Below, piece by piece: positions 61,003 through 64,000 of a stretch of 64,000 nt of DNA; the first letter of the stretch is position 1; each line of letters opens with the position of its first letter. The stretch comes from Eopsaltria australis (taxonomy: Eukaryota > Chordata > Aves > Passeriformes > Petroicidae), in contig JAVTVJ010000450.1 of the NCBI GenBank assembly GCA_034509425.1, positions 372,001-436,000 of the forward strand, in the 5' to 3' direction. The notes below the pieces were generated by a model, which saw only the letters and a list, made by a program, of their open reading frames with translations, ran no database searches and was not told the origin of the DNA. Position numbers and translations under genes: made by a program.

Positions 61003-63199
61003 CTGTGACAGGTGCTGGAAGGAGGAGCCTCTGACAATTCAGGTACTTGAGAAGGAAATACCATGTGAACACCTCTCTCTAACAGGGGCTGTGCAAGCAA
61101 GAAACACAGGGGGCTGAGATTCACAGGGAAGGAGGCATGAAGGATTGGGCAGGAAGAGGAAAGGAAGGGAAGGATGGAGGAAATTCCTTCTGGAAGTGAG
61201 GAGGAAAATTTATGGGACTTCTGAAATTTCCTTGCTTAAGGGAATGCAGTTCTTGGTGTGTCTGAAAATGAAAATAGATGGGAGTGTTTCTTTATGTGCT
61301 CATATTGGGGTTTGGAATTTTTCTGGTTATCAGGAGAAAGGCAGGGCCTGCTGCAAGGACACAGAACCTGTGCACGCACAGACAGTGGGGGTGTGATGGT
61401 CAGGGTTTCCATCCAGCATGAATTGCCAAACCATAGAAAAGCCAATACAACTCTGAGATTGGTCCTAAATCTGCTTTTGCTCAGTTAAGGAGAATCCAGA
61501 CTGAACAAGATTGGGTTCTCCCTTAAATGCAGGTGTTTATTGACACTAATCAAACTCTACATGCCATACAATTGCCTCATTTTTGTCAATCTGTGATGTG
61601 ACACCTTTTACTTTTGAGTAACAACTCCTGAACTGGTGGATCAGGAATTCTATTCTGGAATTTTCCTGCCCAGCAGAGCAATGTTTTTCCAGAGTAACTT
61701 GAGGAAGTTCCTCTGAAAAAACCTGTACAAGTTTTATCCTTCATTATTGAGATTTTGTATGTCAGGGGCAGAATTTTAAACCACCCCAAGCTGACTGTGT
61801 TGCTGTCTTTGTTACCAAAATGGGAATATCAAAAATGTTACCTTCCAATTTCCTCGTAGTTATCCTGTCCCACCCCAAGCCTGCCAGAGAGCAGGGACAG
61901 CACATCACAAGGTACTTTGCTATTGGCTTATGTAGTGGGTAACACAGGTGCTAAAAAATGTGTGTTCAGCCTGTAATTACACTTCTGGAAATTTAGTGCT
62001 GTATTTATGAAAAGCTTTTCCTTAGAATCTTTAAATAATTAGCTAATGAGTCCCAAGTGGAACAATTATCCCATATACTCAGGCAGTTGGGATTCTTCAT
62101 CAGCCAACGTGCATCCAGTGCTCATAAAACATGCTTGTGTTCTAAAAGCAAAGCTGGCTGTTCTGTGCTTTCCTCTTGGAGTGTTTCAGGAGTTGAAACA
62201 AAAGCAGGTGAAAATGAAGGCCCTGTTGCTGTCAGGGCCTGATACAGCTTAGGGGAGCACGAGTGGAAATGCTGTAACTGTGAGTGAGGTGTTCTTGGGA
62301 AAAACAAGAAAATATCATATTCTAATGCAGTTTGGTTGCAAGAGGACCCTAAGAATCACCAGATATATATCTAAATACAACACACCCCGACTCTGCCTGC
62401 ATGAAAAACCCAACATGTGTAGGAGTTTCAGTTTGTTTCTGCCATGATTTTCCTCCAGTAACCTCTGACTTGATTCAGGGTATTGAGGATGACACTGAAC
62501 AGGGACTGACTGCTTCACTTTTACATCCCAGTGGTTTTTTTTGCTCAAAGGCATAAAGGAAATGTAGTCCCTGAGCAAACATGTAATCCAGCCCTGTGGA
62601 TGGACTGGGGAGCCTTGACCATCCCACAGGTGTTCATCCAATTTAAAGAAATCTTCAGGAACCAGGCTCCACAAGATTTTGAGCAGTTTGTACCACTTGT
62701 TTCCCCCCCTTAGATACAGAAAGTTTCTCTTCATGAACACACCAATTAACTTTGTAGGACACTGAATTTTATGCTCTTTGCAGCAGCTACAGAGAACCAC
62801 TTTAAATCCTGCCCTTCTTTAAAGCAAGCCTCTTCAAGGAGACAGTTGACGTGTCTCCAACAAGCCCTCTTTTCTTGACTAAACAGACACAGCTACTTCC
62901 ACTTTCCCTTACCACTTGCACTTGCTGACTCTCTTATTTTTCATGTTATTTCCCTTGGATTGCCTCTTGTTCCTAATTTGAACAGCCACCCCTAGTCAGG
63001 GATTATCTGCTTCTTGCATGTGAGCCCTGGGCTGGCCACCACACACCCAGAACAGGTCTGGGACCCCCCAGTCCATTATCCAGAGGCACAAATAGACATG
63101 AGTTTCCCTCCTCCATCCCTTCCATCCATTCCTTCCTCCTCTGAGCCACCTCTGCAAAGTAACTCAGCTGGGTCCCTGGTGAGAAGGAAGGAAGGTGAG

Positions 63200-63221
63200 T
63201 GACCTGCTCTATAGCAGGTCA
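63200..63221. repeat. short inverted repeat, 9-bp arms, 4-base loop
   Basis: TGACCTGCT and AGCAGGTCA are perfect reverse complements separated by CTAT. The outer hexamers TGACCT and AGGTCA form an everted pair of nuclear-receptor half-sites. Confidence 0.85.
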
Positions 63222-64000
63222 GTTATCTTTGCCTTCCATGGGAGAAATTAAATTCCTCCCTCAGTTCAGGGTATAGAAAACAGTGTTTTATGGCTCAAGA
63301 TAACCTGTGCAACAACTTTAATGCTTTGCTACCTGGCAGGCAAAGTGTACAGTAGGGGAAGATGTGTTTTTGCTGTGTCTGAAACATCCTGCTGAAGAGA
63401 TTTCTTTCAAGGACGTTTCTCTCCATGTTTTTTTTTTTTTTCTTTGGTGTGCTGCCTGCTTTAGATGAGAACTGCTCTGCTTCTGGGAGGGCAGCTGGGA
63501 GTGGAGCAGGGCGCTGTCTCTGCTCTGTGTCCTCTTTGAACAGGGTTGGAGTTATTCCTGCTCTCCCTTGAACAAAGTGCCTGAAGCCTGCACATCTCTT
63601 GCACAGGGGGTGGAGAAGATTTTGAGCTGCAGTGAGGGGCTGAAAGATCCTGGGTAATCACAAGGAAAAATTCTTTCTGATAAAGGTAATTGAAAGAGTT
63701 GAAATGCTGGGCTGTAATGAGATCTCCTGTGTTGGCTGCCCACACTGGTAAGTCTGTGCAGCCTTTAAAATGAAACCTTCATGGTGATACCTCCCTTTCC
63801 AGGAGTTTGGCAGAACGGTTTAGTGGGGTGGTGGTGAATAATAAATAATGCTGAATGGAGAAAAGGGTCTATTCTGCCTCCACTTGACAGTCAGAATAGC
63901 TGCACTTTGCTCTCTGAGCAGTCCTCTTGGTCCTGGTGGACTTTATCCTGGAGCAAAGATGAGAACTCACTTTGTGTTGAGAGAGTAGAGGAAGCAACAG

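Larger units (their letters stand above)
47162..64000 (+). other. TAFA4: inferred TAFA4 intron 1 (5' part)
   Basis: Nearly 17 kb with no recognised coding exon on the plus strand. I looked for a signal-peptide exon and the cysteine-rich TAFA core and found neither. It contains a minisatellite, a CR1 copy at 52545-52819, T-runs (51906-51924, 63429-63441), AT-rich enhancer-like blocks, and one minus-strand exon-like block at 60841-61002. Confidence 0.5.

Noticed and set aside
62315..62800. 161-codon ORF on the minus strand
   Set aside because: No family recognised and no CR1 reverse-transcriptase motif. It looks like a chance ORF.

Overview
This is vertebrate nuclear DNA, most probably from a bird. 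The genes are split into short exons with GT-AG introns. The interspersed repeats are avian-type CR1 LINE 3' ends, two with the diagnostic ATTCTATG-like terminus. The gene order (end of TMF1, all of EOGT, then a CpG-island promoter where tetrapods carry TAFA4) is the conserved order of the region corresponding to human 3p14. There is no bacterial, plasmid or phage content, no CRISPR array, and no rRNA or tRNA gene that I could see.

Layout: (1) About 1-5970, + strand: the last four coding exons and the roughly 2.95 kb 3'UTR of TMF1, a Golgi coiled-coil protein. (2) About 6200-7250: a dense CpG island with GC boxes, taken as the EOGT promoter and untranslated first exon, starting only about 250 bp beyond the TMF1 poly(A) signal. 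(3) 8508-22494, + strand: the complete EOGT coding region in 15 exons. Every exon junction keeps phase and the total is 1584 bp (527 codons plus stop), the same length I recall for human EOGT. The 3'UTR carries a CR1 insertion and probably ends near 25370. (4) About 25.4-46.2 kb: intergenic DNA with CR1 fragments, two LTR-like segments, a 17-bp minisatellite, and a few exon-like ORFs of unknown meaning. The best of these is a phase-compatible three-exon chain at 36822-39730. (5) About 46.5-47.7 kb: a second CpG island with a strong splice donor at 47161/47162 and a 24-bp minisatellite, inferred to be the TAFA4 promoter and untranslated exon 1. (6) 47.2-64.0 kb: inferred first intron of TAFA4, with a CR1 copy, AT-rich stretches that resemble conserved non-coding elements, and one exon-like block on the minus strand.

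TMF1 acts as a golgin at the Golgi. EOGT acts in the ER lumen, adding O-GlcNAc to EGF repeats of Notch-type proteins. TAFA4 would be a secreted neuronal chemokine-like protein. They are neighbours by conserved synteny, not members of one pathway. I found nothing that amounts to a new biological system. The points most worth checking are two EOGT motif changes (DYE at the DXD-like site and HDEF at the C-terminus), microsatellites placed directly against EOGT splice sites, the very short TMF1-EOGT spacing, and the possible unannotated transcript at 36.8-39.7 kb.
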